Translations under genes and position numbers: made by a program | Notes under the pieces: model-generated | The model's database searches: none | Seen by the model: only the letters and a program-made list of their open reading frames with translations | Told to the model about the DNA's origin: nothing | NCBI GenBank assembly: GCA_049318625.1 | Contig: JBMOGA010000073.1 | Span: forward strand, 1 to 17,235 | Source of the DNA: JBMOGA01 sp049318625 | GTDB taxonomy: Bacteria > Pseudomonadota > Alphaproteobacteria > Rhizobiales > Hyphomicrobiaceae | Reading direction: 5' to 3' | DNA: 17,235 nt | Part shown: piece after piece, positions 1-6,300 of the stretch | How positions within the stretch are numbered: the first letter of the stretch is position 1 | Layout of the letters: each line of letters starts with the position of its first letter

Positions 1-392
1 GCGTTGGCGACCTCCATGCCGGTGAGCCGCGCCACCTGGGTCTGGAACTCGAACAGATACTGCAGCGTGCCCTGCGTAATCTCGGGCTGATACGGCGTAT
101 ACGAGGTCAGGAACTCGGACCGTTGGATGAGGTGGTCGACCGTCGCTGGCACGTGGTGGCGATAGGCCCCGCAGCCGACGAAGAACGGCACCGACCCGGC
201 CGGCGTATTGCGGGCCGCCAATCGGGCGAGTTCGCGCTCGACCTCGATCTCCCCATTGGCGAGCGGCAGCTTCGGCAGATCCTGGAGCAGCTTGTCCTTG
301 GGCACGGCGACGAACAGATCGTCGACGGCGCCGACCCCGATCCGCGCCAGCATTTGCGCGCGGTCGTCCGGCCCGAGCGGCAGATAACGCAT
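1..392 (-). CDS. gcvPA: Glycine dehydrogenase (decarboxylating) subunit 1, partial (3' end outside window)
   Basis: This is the N-terminal 130 residues of the alpha subunit of the two-subunit P-protein. P-protein is the PLP enzyme that decarboxylates glycine and passes the aminomethyl group to lipoyl-GcvH. The translation begins MRYLPLGPDDRAQMLARIGV and contains FFVGCGAYRHHVPATVDHL and SYTPYQPEITQGTLQYLFEF, both typical of GcvPA. The family is usually about 450 residues, so roughly 70% lies beyond the left edge. The start ATG shares one base with the gcvH stop (TGATG), so translation is probably coupled. The short N-terminal form indicates the split gcvPA/gcvPB type rather than the fused 950-residue GcvP, and gcvPB would be expected next to the left. 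The PLP lysine belongs to the other subunit, so it is not expected here. No frame breaks are seen. Confidence 0.95.
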   Translation of the reverse strand, partial: MRYLPLGPDDRAQMLARIGVGAVDDLFVAVPKDKLLQDLPKLPLANGEIEVERELARLAARNTPAGSVPFFVGCGAYRHHVPATVDHLIQRSEFLTSYTPYQPEITQGTLQYLFEFQTQVARLTGMEVAN

Positions 393-763
393 CAGCCGTT
401 CTCCCGGGCGAACGCCTCGTAACCTGCCCGATCCATCAGCCCATCGAGTTCGACCCGTTTGCTGAGCCGGACCTTGAAGAACCAGGCCCGCCCCTCCGCA
501 TCCTCGTTGACCAGGGCCGGCTGCCCGGCCAGATCGCCGTTGGCCGCGATCACCTCGCCGCTGACCGGCGAAAACACGTCGCTCGCCGCCTTCACGCTCT
601 CGACCACCGCGCACGGCTCGCCCGCCGCCACCGTCCGGCCGACCTCCGGCACCTCCACGAACACCACGTCACCGAGTTTGTCCTGGGCATGCACCGTGAT
701 GCCGATCGTGCCGATATCGCCGTCGACGCGGATCCATTCGTGATCCTTGCTGAAGCGCTCCAT
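392..763 (-). CDS. gcvH: Glycine cleavage system H protein
   Basis: This 123-residue lipoyl carrier shuttles the aminomethyl group from the P-protein to the T-protein. It opens with MERFSKDHEWIRVDGDIGTI, close to the family signature. The lipoylation site is Lys58 in CAVVESVKAASDVFSPVSGE. Length matches the family (about 125 residues). The ATG at 763 is preceded on the minus strand by GGAG with a 9-nt spacer. The reading frame continues further upstream but runs antisense through gcvT and is not needed. The stop overlaps the gcvPA start by one base. The gene is separated from gcvT by 65 nt that hold an intrinsic terminator, so its transcription probably depends on readthrough or on a separate initiation that I cannot see. 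Confidence 0.97.
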   Translation of the reverse strand: MERFSKDHEWIRVDGDIGTIGITVHAQDKLGDVVFVEVPEVGRTVAAGEPCAVVESVKAASDVFSPVSGEVIAANGDLAGQPALVNEDAEGRAWFFKVRLSKRVELDGLMDRAGYEAFARENG

Positions 764-794
764 GTCGCAGATCTCCGCAGTGTGGGGGGAACAT

Positions 795-818
795 GAAAAA
801 GGGGAGCCGAAGCTCCCC
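795..818 (-). terminator. Intrinsic terminator (UUCG loop) between gcvT and gcvH
   Basis: Read on the minus strand, 818 to 801 gives GGGGAGC-TTCG-GCTCCCC, a perfect 7-bp stem closed by the stable UUCG tetraloop. It is followed at once by TTTTTC (800-795). This is a complete Rho-independent terminator. It lies 10 nt after the gcvT stop and 31 nt before the gcvH start, inside what should be one operon. The likely result is partial termination and polarity, with more gcvT than gcvH/gcvP transcript. Confidence 0.88.
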
Positions 819-828
819 AATGACCAAC

Positions 829-1974
829 TCAAACGCGCTTGTAGCGATGGGCGACGAACGGCAGCCCCACCACCTTGGCCGGCAGCGGCTTGCCGCGAAC
901 CACCAGGTGCAGCGCCGTGCCGATCGCGGCCATACCCGGTGTCACGGTACCCATGGCAATCGGCCCGTCGACGCTCGGCCCAAATCCGCCGGACGTGATC
1001 ACGCCGATCCTGTCGCCAGCCACCGACAGGATCTCGGTGCCGTCCCGGGCCGGTGCACGACCCTCCGGCCGGATGCCGACACGAACCCGCGCGGTTCCCC
1101 GCGCCAGCTGCGCCTGAATCCGTTCCGCGCCCGCAAAGCCACCCTCGGCCCGCCGCCGCTTCTGGATCGACCACGCGAGCCCGGCCTCGATCGGCGTCGT
1201 CGTCTCGTCCAGTTCGTGCCCATAGAGGCACAAGCCCGCTTCGAGCCGCAGCGAATCTCGGGCTCCGAGGCCGATCGCGCGGACCTCATCGTGCGCGAGC
1301 AGCGCCGCCCAAAAATCGGCGGCCTGGTCGACGCCCACCGAAACCTCGTAACCGTCCTCGCCCGTGTAGCCCGAACGCGAGACGCCGAGCACGCCGCCAC
1401 CCCAGGGAAACGTCGCGGCCGTCATGAAGGCCATCGCGCCGACCCCAGGGACGAGCCGCGCCAGCACGGCCGCAGCCGACGGACCCTGCAAGGCCACCAA
1501 AGCCCGGTCCTCGAGCACCTCGAGACGGACGTGCGGGGGCAGGCGCGCCGCGATGTGCGCGTAGTCCTTGTCCTTGCATCCGGCGTTGACCACCAGCATC
1601 AGCGTGCCATCGGCCCGCCGGGCATCGGCCGGACGCGTCACCATCAAGTCGTCCAGCGTGCCGCCGGCGTCATTGAGAAGTTGGGAGTAGCGTTGCTGCC
1701 CGGGCTTCAGGCCCAGGATATCGGCCGGCACCAGCGCCTCCAGCGCCCGCGCCGTCGTCTCGTGATCGGGGCCGACGAGCAGCGCCTGCCCCATGTGCGA
1801 GACATCGAACAACCCGGCCTTGTCGCGGGTCCATAGATGCTCTTTCAGCACCCCGAGTGGGTACTGGACCGGCATCTCGTAACCGGCGAACCCCACCATA
1901 CGGGCGCTCGCGGACACGTGCAGATCGAAAAGGGGCGTACGTTTCAGAGGGCCTTCGCGCTGGTCTGCGCTCAT
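829..1974 (-). CDS. gcvT: Aminomethyltransferase (glycine cleavage system T protein)
   Basis: This 381-residue T-protein transfers the methylene carbon from aminomethyl-lipoyl-GcvH to tetrahydrofolate and releases ammonia. Recognisable family segments are LKRTPLFDLHVSASARMVGF (9-28), MPVQYPLGVLKEH (34-46), FDVSHMGQ (56-63) and LNDAGGTLDDLMV (100-112). The last holds the conserved Asp pair at the folate site. SRSGYTGEDGYEV and the C-terminal domain with SGGFGPSVDGPIAMG complete the fold. Length is normal. The ATG at 1974 follows GGGA with a 7-nt spacer. It is the first gene behind the glycine riboswitch, so it should be induced by excess glycine. The product is KRV-terminated, with TGA at 831-829. 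Confidence 0.97.
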   Translation of the reverse strand: MSADQREGPLKRTPLFDLHVSASARMVGFAGYEMPVQYPLGVLKEHLWTRDKAGLFDVSHMGQALLVGPDHETTARALEALVPADILGLKPGQQRYSQLLNDAGGTLDDLMVTRPADARRADGTLMLVVNAGCKDKDYAHIAARLPPHVRLEVLEDRALVALQGPSAAAVLARLVPGVGAMAFMTAATFPWGGGVLGVSRSGYTGEDGYEVSVGVDQAADFWAALLAHDEVRAIGLGARDSLRLEAGLCLYGHELDETTTPIEAGLAWSIQKRRRAEGGFAGAERIQAQLARGTARVRVGIRPEGRAPARDGTEILSVAGDRIGVITSGGFGPSVDGPIAMGTVTPGMAAIGTALHLVVRGKPLPAKVVGLPFVAHRYKRV

Positions 1975-2032
1975 GTCCTGGTCCCGTCGCGGCTCCGCCC
2001 CGAGGCGCTGAATTGCGCCCGAGTGAGAGCCC

Positions 2033-2262
2033 CCTCTGTCTTGGGACCTGAGATATTCGGCCGTTCCCCCGGTCCTTGGATGGACCGGATGCGCGCCTTA
2101 TACCCGTCGGTGGGCCGGACGCCGACGCGCCTCGACCACTTTCCAGAGTGCCATCAACCTGCGGTCCGTTTGCCTGAGAGTTTCCGGGGCGGTTGCTCCT
2201 TCGGCGCCGCTTCGAGATGAAACAACCCGAACCGGGCTCTTCCGCAGGTCTCGCGTGGCAGA
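2033..2262 (-). promoter_or_regulatory. Tandem (two-aptamer) glycine riboswitch in the gcvT leader
   Basis: On the minus strand aptamer 1 spans about 2248-2159. Its P1 pairs 2247-2242 (CTGCGG) with 2164-2159 (CCGCAG). Its core GCGCCGAAGGAGCAAC (2207-2192) and GGAAACTCTCAGGCAAA are canonical. Aptamer 2 spans about 2149-2034. Its P1 pairs 2148-2144 (CTCTG) with 2038-2034 (CAGAG). It contains CCACCGACGGGTATAAGG, a perfect 7-bp hairpin (2088-2069) and ATCTCAGGTCCCAAGACAGAG. The leader TGCCA (2260-2256) can pair with the linker TGGCA (2153-2149) next to GA steps on both strands. This matches the known leader-linker kink-turn of tandem glycine riboswitches. No stem with a U-run lies between aptamer 2 and gcvT, so control is probably at translation initiation; that part is inference. 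Glycine riboswitches on gcv operons normally switch expression on. Confidence 0.95.
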
Positions 2263-2268
2263 GCGGGT

Positions 2269-2296
2269 TACATAAGCCAACCAGGGGGGGTGTCAA
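2269..2296 (-). promoter_or_regulatory. Sigma70-type promoter of the gcv operon
   Basis: On the minus strand a perfect -35 TTGACA (2296-2291) is followed by a 16-nt spacer containing a run of seven C, then TATGTA (2274-2269). Transcription would start near 2262, directly at the 5' edge of the riboswitch, which supports the assignment. Confidence 0.8.
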
Positions 2297-2346
2297 GGCG
2301 CGCCGTGCCCCGCCGGTGGAATTAATTGTGAGCCCCGGGCAGCCGA

Positions 2347-2991
2347 TCACCCGGCGTTGGGCACGTTGCGCTCGAATCCGACGAAAACCTCGTACTCGCC
2401 GGGGCGGCTGCCCTCGGGCACGTTGATGGTTACCGAGCGGACGATCGAGAAGTAACCGATCGGCTTGTCGGCCGCGATGGCGGCATCGACGGTCACCTTC
2501 TCGGCGGTCACCCGCTCACGCTTGGAATCGGTGACGAACACGTTGACCGGCAACGTGATGTTGCCGGGCCGTCCCTTCGGACCCATCAGGATTCGGCCGG
2601 AAAAGCCGTATTTGACCGTCACGCGGCCCGGCTCGACCTCGCATTCGCGCGCCGTCTTGGTGATCTCGCCGCGATGGACCACCGCCAGCGCATCGCCGAC
2701 CCTGCCCTGCTCGAACACCGTCACGGTATGATCACGCGGCCAGACCACGAAGCGCGGGCATCCGCCCGAAGCGCCGACGGCCGAAGGAATGCTGCCTGTG
2801 CCGTCGCTCTTAGCCGCAGTCAGCAGTTGCTCCTCGCTGACCCCCGACGACTTGGACGCCGACGACGAGCCCCCGAACATGCCGCCGCCGATACCCGACG
2901 TCATGGTCGAGAGACCGCAGCCCGCCAGACTGACGAGCGAAGCGGCCAGAAGCGCCCGCGTGGCGACGCATGTCCATGCCTGCAATTGCAC
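2347..2991 (-). CDS. Putative outer-membrane or periplasmic lipoprotein, function unknown
   Basis: I do not recognise a named family. The frame extends to 3135, but the best start is GTG at 2991, preceded by AGGGG with a 7-nt spacer. From there the 214-residue product has a lipoprotein signal: Arg12, a hydrophobic stretch ALLAASLVSLAG and a lipobox LAGC with the acylated Cys25. Residue 26 is Gly rather than the Asp that would favour inner-membrane retention. A Gly/Ser-rich linker (about 32-50) follows. The remainder is a beta-rich domain containing CPRFVVWPRDHTVTVF, FSGRILMGPKGRPGNITLPV and a C-terminal PGEYEVFVGFERNVPNAG. It is divergent from ispH, and I recall similar proteins beside ispH in alphaproteobacteria. 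A structural or envelope role is possible; no enzymatic motif is visible. Confidence 0.8.
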   Translation of the reverse strand: MQLQAWTCVATRALLAASLVSLAGCGLSTMTSGIGGGMFGGSSSASKSSGVSEEQLLTAAKSDGTGSIPSAVGASGGCPRFVVWPRDHTVTVFEQGRVGDALAVVHRGEITKTARECEVEPGRVTVKYGFSGRILMGPKGRPGNITLPVNVFVTDSKRERVTAEKVTVDAAIAADKPIGYFSIVRSVTINVPEGSRPGEYEVFVGFERNVPNAG

Positions 2992-3053
2992 CTGCGAGCC
3001 CCTGCCCCCATACTGCGCAGATCTCGGCGATCCGGCATAACCGAGCGCCACCT

Positions 3054-3083
3054 TTGACACAACGTGGCGCCGAATCGAATCTT
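3054..3083 (+). promoter_or_regulatory. Candidate promoter for ispH
   Basis: A perfect -35 TTGACA (3054-3059) is followed 18 nt later by AATCTT (3078-3083), a weak -10 with three of six consensus bases. A better -10-like TATCAT at 3103-3108 lacks a good -35. It lies in the divergent lipoprotein/ispH spacer. Assignment is tentative. Confidence 0.35.
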
Positions 3084-3174
3084 CCCGCACGTGACTCTCG
3101 CCTATCATCTTGCCGACGTTGCTTCCAAGCAGCACCTTCGCTCCGATCCCGTCATCAACGATTGCGACCCGTCA

Positions 3175-4149
3175 ATGTCCACAACTTTGCAACCTCGCCC
3201 GCCGCTCCGTATCCTGCTCGCCGCACCGCGCGGGTTCTGCGCCGGTGTCGACCGGGCCATCCAGATCGTCGAGAGGGCCCTCGCAAAATTCGGGCCACCG
3301 GTCTACGTGCGCCACGAGATCGTGCACAACCGGTATGTCGTTGAATCCCTGAGACAGAAAGGCGCCGTTTTTGTGAAGGAGCTGGACGAGATCCCGGATA
3401 CGGCTGCTCCCGTGGTTTTCTCGGCCCATGGCGTCCCGAAATCGGTCCCTGCGGCCGCCAAGGCCCGCGAGCTGTTCATTCTCGACGCCACCTGCCCCCT
3501 CGTCACCAAGGTTCACAAGGAAGCCGCCGTTCACCATGAACGCGGCCGCCATATCCTTCTTATCGGACATGCCGGCCACCCGGAGGTCGTCGGCACCATG
3601 GGTCAGCTTCCGGACGGGGCCGTCACCCTCATCGAAACTCTCGAGGACGCCTTGGCGCTGAGCCCGGCCGATCCGGAAAAACTGGCGTTCGTGACCCAGA
3701 CGACCCTGTCCGTCGACGACACAGCCGAAATCGTCGCGGCCCTGCAACAGCGCTTCCCAGCCATGCTCGGCCCCGTCAAAGAGGACATCTGCTACGCGAC
3801 GACCAACCGTCAGGCCGCCGTCAAGGCGATCGCCCCCCGCCTGGACGCCCTGCTCGTCGTCGGAGCCCCCAACAGCTCGAACTCGAACCGCCTCGTCGAG
3901 GTGGCGGCCCGCGCCGGTTGCCCGCGCGCGGTCCTCGTGCAGCGCGCGTCCGACATTCCGTGGGACACGTTCGGCACCCTCCGCACCGTCGGCGTGACGG
4001 CCGGCGCCTCGGCCCCGGAGATTCTCGTCAACGAGGTCGTCGCGGCGTTCGAAGCACGCTATGAGGTGGTCATCGAGCAGGTCACGACGGCCGAGGAACG
4101 CATCGCGTTCAACGTTCCGCGTGAGCTGCGCGACGAGACGGCGGCGTGA
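3175..4149 (+). CDS. ispH: 4-hydroxy-3-methylbut-2-enyl diphosphate reductase (IspH/LytB)
   Basis: This is the last enzyme of the MEP pathway. It reductively dehydroxylates HMBPP to IPP and DMAPP with a [4Fe-4S] cluster in the cytoplasm. From the ATG at 3175 the protein has 324 residues, the usual length. The three cluster cysteines are Cys22 (PRGFCAGVDRA), Cys107 (ILDATCPLVTKVH) and Cys206 (ICYATTNRQ). HEIVHN (48-52), SAHGVP, GHPEVVGTMGQ and APNSSNSNRL match active-site loops of the family. A longer frame from 3064 adds 37 residues with no homology signal (MAPNRIF...), so I prefer 3175, although its Shine-Dalgarno is poor. It heads a plus-strand group ispH-thrB-rnhA, with thrB 51 nt downstream. 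Confidence 0.96.
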   Translation: MSTTLQPRPPLRILLAAPRGFCAGVDRAIQIVERALAKFGPPVYVRHEIVHNRYVVESLRQKGAVFVKELDEIPDTAAPVVFSAHGVPKSVPAAAKARELFILDATCPLVTKVHKEAAVHHERGRHILLIGHAGHPEVVGTMGQLPDGAVTLIETLEDALALSPADPEKLAFVTQTTLSVDDTAEIVAALQQRFPAMLGPVKEDICYATTNRQAAVKAIAPRLDALLVVGAPNSSNSNRLVEVAARAGCPRAVLVQRASDIPWDTFGTLRTVGVTAGASAPEILVNEVVAAFEARYEVVIEQVTTAEERIAFNVPRELRDETAA

Positions 4150-4200
4150 CCCGCGCCCCGAGCCTCTTGCGTTGAACCGACCAGAACCGCGCTGATCCCG

Positions 4201-5166
4201 ATGGCCGTCTACACCGAAGTTCCCGACGACGAGCTCGCCCGCTTCGTCGACAGCTACGGCCTCGGCCCGATCCGCTCCTTCAAGGGCATCGCCGAGGGTG
4301 TCGAGAACACCAACTACCTGCTGGACACCGACGGCGGACGCTTCATCCTGACCCTCTACGAGAAGCGTGTCGACCCTGCGGACCTGCCGTTCTTCCTCGG
4401 CCTGATGGAGCATCTGTCGGCCAAGGGGCTGACCTGCCCTCTCCCGCGGCACGACCGCACCGGCCAGGCCCTGCGCACGCTCGCCGGCCGCCCGGCCGCC
4501 ATCGTCACCTACCTCGACGGCATGAGCATCCGCCGACCCGAGCCGCGCCACTGCCAAGCCGTCGGCGGTCATTTGGCCCGGCTGCATTCGGCCGGGCGGG
4601 ATTTCGCGATCATCCGCGCCAACGCCCTGGGGCTGCCTGGCTGGCGGCCGCTGTTCGACCGCTTCTCCGCCCGCGCCGACGAGATCGCGCCTGGGCTCGG
4701 CGAGATGATCGCCAGCGAACTCGGTGAGCTGGAAAGCAACTGGCCCCGTGGCCTACCGTCCGGCGTCATCCACGCCGATCTCTTTCCGGACAACGTCTTT
4801 TTTCTGGCCGATACGCTCTCCGGCATCATCGACTTCTATTTCGCCTGCAACGACGCCTTCGCCTACGACCTCGCCATCTGTCTGAACGCCTGGTGCTTCG
4901 AGCCGGATGGCGCCTTCAACTCGACCAAGGCGCGTGGGCTGATCCGCGGCTATCGGGCCGAGCGCGAGTTGACCACGCCCGAGGTCGAGAGCCTGCCGCT
5001 GCTGGCCCGCGGCTCGGCGCTGCGCTTCCTGCTCACCCGAGCCTACGACTGGTTGAACACTCCAGCGGGCGCGCTCGTCAGGCCCCACGACCCCCGCGAA
5101 TATCTCCGCAAGCTTCGCTTCCATCAGACCGTTCGGTCGGCACGCGACTTCGGGTTAGAGGCGTGA
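4201..5166 (+). CDS. thrB: Homoserine kinase, choline-kinase/APH-fold type
   Basis: This enzyme phosphorylates L-homoserine to O-phosphohomoserine, the substrate of ThrC, with ATP. The 321-residue product is of the APH/choline-kinase-fold homoserine kinase type, not the GHMP kinase found in enterobacteria. Visible motifs are GIAEGVENTNYLLDTDGGRF (29-48), the catalytic HADLFPDN (191-198; His191, Asp193, Asn198) and the metal-binding Asp211 in GIIDFYFACNDAFAYD. Length is normal for the family. The start ATG at 4201 lacks a strong Shine-Dalgarno and lies 51 nt after ispH. The stop TGA shares its last base with the rnhA ATG, which indicates coupling. thrC is found at 13811-15208 on the other strand. 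Confidence 0.95.
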   Translation: MAVYTEVPDDELARFVDSYGLGPIRSFKGIAEGVENTNYLLDTDGGRFILTLYEKRVDPADLPFFLGLMEHLSAKGLTCPLPRHDRTGQALRTLAGRPAAIVTYLDGMSIRRPEPRHCQAVGGHLARLHSAGRDFAIIRANALGLPGWRPLFDRFSARADEIAPGLGEMIASELGELESNWPRGLPSGVIHADLFPDNVFFLADTLSGIIDFYFACNDAFAYDLAICLNAWCFEPDGAFNSTKARGLIRGYRAERELTTPEVESLPLLARGSALRFLLTRAYDWLNTPAGALVRPHDPREYLRKLRFHQTVRSARDFGLEA

Positions 5167-5630
5167 TGACAGCCGAGGATCAGCCACGACCCATTACGAT
5201 TTATACGGACGGCGCGTGCTCGGGAAACCCGGGCCCCGGCGGCTGGGGCGCCATCCTGATCTGGGGCGAGCACCGCCGCGAATTGTCGGGCGGCGAGCCC
5301 GATACCACCAACAATCGCATGGAACTGATGGCAGCGATCCAGGCGCTCGAGGCCTTGAAACGGCCCTCCGCTGTCGAACTGCACACCGACAGCGCCTACG
5401 TCAAGAACGGCATCACCTCGTGGATTCTCGGCTGGCGGCGCAACGGCTGGCGCACCGCCGACAAGAAGCCGGTCAAGAATGCCGAACTGTGGCAGCGCCT
5501 CGACGAAGCCCGCAAGTGGCACGACATCACGTGGTACTGGGTCAAGGGCCACGACGGCGACGTCGAGAACGAACGGGCCGATGAGCTGGCACGGGCTGGC
5601 ATGGCCCCATTCAAGGACCGCCGACGCTGA
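5166..5630 (+). CDS. rnhA: Ribonuclease HI
   Basis: This endonuclease cleaves the RNA strand of RNA:DNA hybrids during replication and R-loop removal. The 154-residue product carries the full catalytic set: Asp15 (ITIYTDGACSGNPGPGGWG), Glu53 (NNRMELMAAI), Asp75 (LHTDSAYV) and Asp139 (NERADELA). His129 of KGHDGD is also present. The basic handle region WRRNGWRTADKKPVKN (90-105) is typical of E. coli-type RNase HI. The ATG at 5166 overlaps the thrB stop by one base (TGATG). An in-frame extension further upstream would lie inside thrB and is rejected. It is the last gene of the plus-strand group and converges on the peroxiredoxin gene. Confidence 0.97.
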   Translation: MTAEDQPRPITIYTDGACSGNPGPGGWGAILIWGEHRRELSGGEPDTTNNRMELMAAIQALEALKRPSAVELHTDSAYVKNGITSWILGWRRNGWRTADKKPVKNAELWQRLDEARKWHDITWYWVKGHDGDVENERADELARAGMAPFKDRRR

Positions 5631-5659
5631 CGGGCCGGCTACGATCACCGGCAGACGTG

Positions 5660-5684
5660 GCGAGAGGGCACACCGCCCTCTCGC
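5660..5684. terminator. Hairpin between convergent rnhA and peroxiredoxin genes
   Basis: A perfect 10-bp inverted repeat, GCGAGAGGGC (5660-5669) and GCCCTCTCGC (5675-5684), has a 5-nt loop. It sits 29 nt after the rnhA stop and 9 nt beyond the peroxiredoxin stop. It could serve both strands. Neither side has a proper U-run, so it may be a transcript-end stabilising or weak bidirectional terminator. Confidence 0.6.
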
Positions 5685-5693
5685 TGACTGTAA

Positions 5694-6191
5694 TCAGAGG
5701 CTGCGATCGATCATCGAGCACAGCGTCGCGGCACTCGACTTGTCGTGCTGGGGCGGCGCGTCCTCGACGTTGAGAATCTTCACAACGCCGTTGTCGACAG
5801 CCATCGCATAGCGCTTGGAGCGCACGCCGAGCCCGCGCGCCGTCAGATCGATCTCGAGCCCGATCTTCTTGGCGAACTCCGCGCTGCCGTCTGCCAGCAT
5901 CAGGATCTTGCCGTCGGCGCCGGTGTCTTTCGCCCAGCTCGTCAGCACGAAGATGTCGTTGACCGACGTGCATGCGATGGTGTCGAAACCCTTGGCCTTG
6001 AGCTCGGCCACGCGCTCGACAAAGCCCGGCATGTGCTGCTTGCTGCAGGTTGGCGTAAAGGCGCCCGGGACCGCGAACAGCGCGACCTTCTTGCCCTGGA
6101 AAACCTCGGCGGTGGTCATGGGCTTCGGCCCGTCAGCGGACATCGTCATGAATGTCGTCTCCGGCAGCGGCGTGCCTGTGGTGATCGTCAT
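5694..6191 (-). CDS. Peroxiredoxin, Prx5/AhpE-like (redoxin family)
   Basis: This thiol peroxidase reduces hydrogen and organic peroxides. The 165-residue product shows the Prx5 signature KKVALFAVPGAFTPTCS, with peroxidatic Cys49, and Arg127 in SKRYAMAVDNG (the usual active-site Arg). GFDTIACTSVNDIFVLTSWA is typical of the subfamily. Further cysteines are Cys74 and Cys158 near the C-terminus, and either could be a resolving Cys. Bacterial Prx5-type enzymes often work with glutathione/glutaredoxin or thioredoxin, and the sequence does not settle which. The ATG at 6191 follows AAGG with a 7-nt spacer. It converges with rnhA and lies downstream of the DsbD-domain gene in the same direction. Confidence 0.93.
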   Translation of the reverse strand: MTITTGTPLPETTFMTMSADGPKPMTTAEVFQGKKVALFAVPGAFTPTCSKQHMPGFVERVAELKAKGFDTIACTSVNDIFVLTSWAKDTGADGKILMLADGSAEFAKKIGLEIDLTARGLGVRSKRYAMAVDNGVVKILNVEDAPPQHDKSSAATLCSMIDRSL

Positions 6192-6246
6192 CGTGTTTCC
6201 TTATCCTCCGGGGCGAAATTCCGAGTTGGCCGGTCGGGCCCTTGCG

Positions 6247-6275
6247 ATTGGCCCCACGCGGCACCCTTCCGTCAA
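6247..6275 (-). promoter_or_regulatory. Candidate promoter for the peroxiredoxin gene
   Basis: On the minus strand TTGACG (6275-6270), a 17-nt spacer and GCCAAT (6252-6247) occur in the 109-nt gap between the DsbD-domain gene and the peroxiredoxin. The -35 is good; the -10 matches three of six bases. Confidence 0.4.
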
Positions 6276-6300
6276 GACCCGACAACGCGGGCCGGACTTC

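Noticed and set aside
764..1231. Upstream extension of the gcvH frame (279 residues in total)
   Set aside because: It runs through gcvT in another frame and the terminator, and the ATG at 763 has its own ribosome-binding site.
2316..2333. Sequence resembling the lac operator (GGAATTAATTGTGAGC)
   Set aside because: The match is partial, has no symmetric half and sits between a lipoprotein stop and the gcv promoter. It is most likely a chance AT-rich patch.
3064..3174. 37-residue N-terminal extension of IspH
   Set aside because: The added residues have no family similarity and the usual IspH start corresponds to the ATG at 3175.
4893..5165. Upstream extension of the rnhA frame into thrB
   Set aside because: The extension lies inside the well-supported thrB coding sequence. 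The TGATG junction at 5164-5168 gives a natural start.
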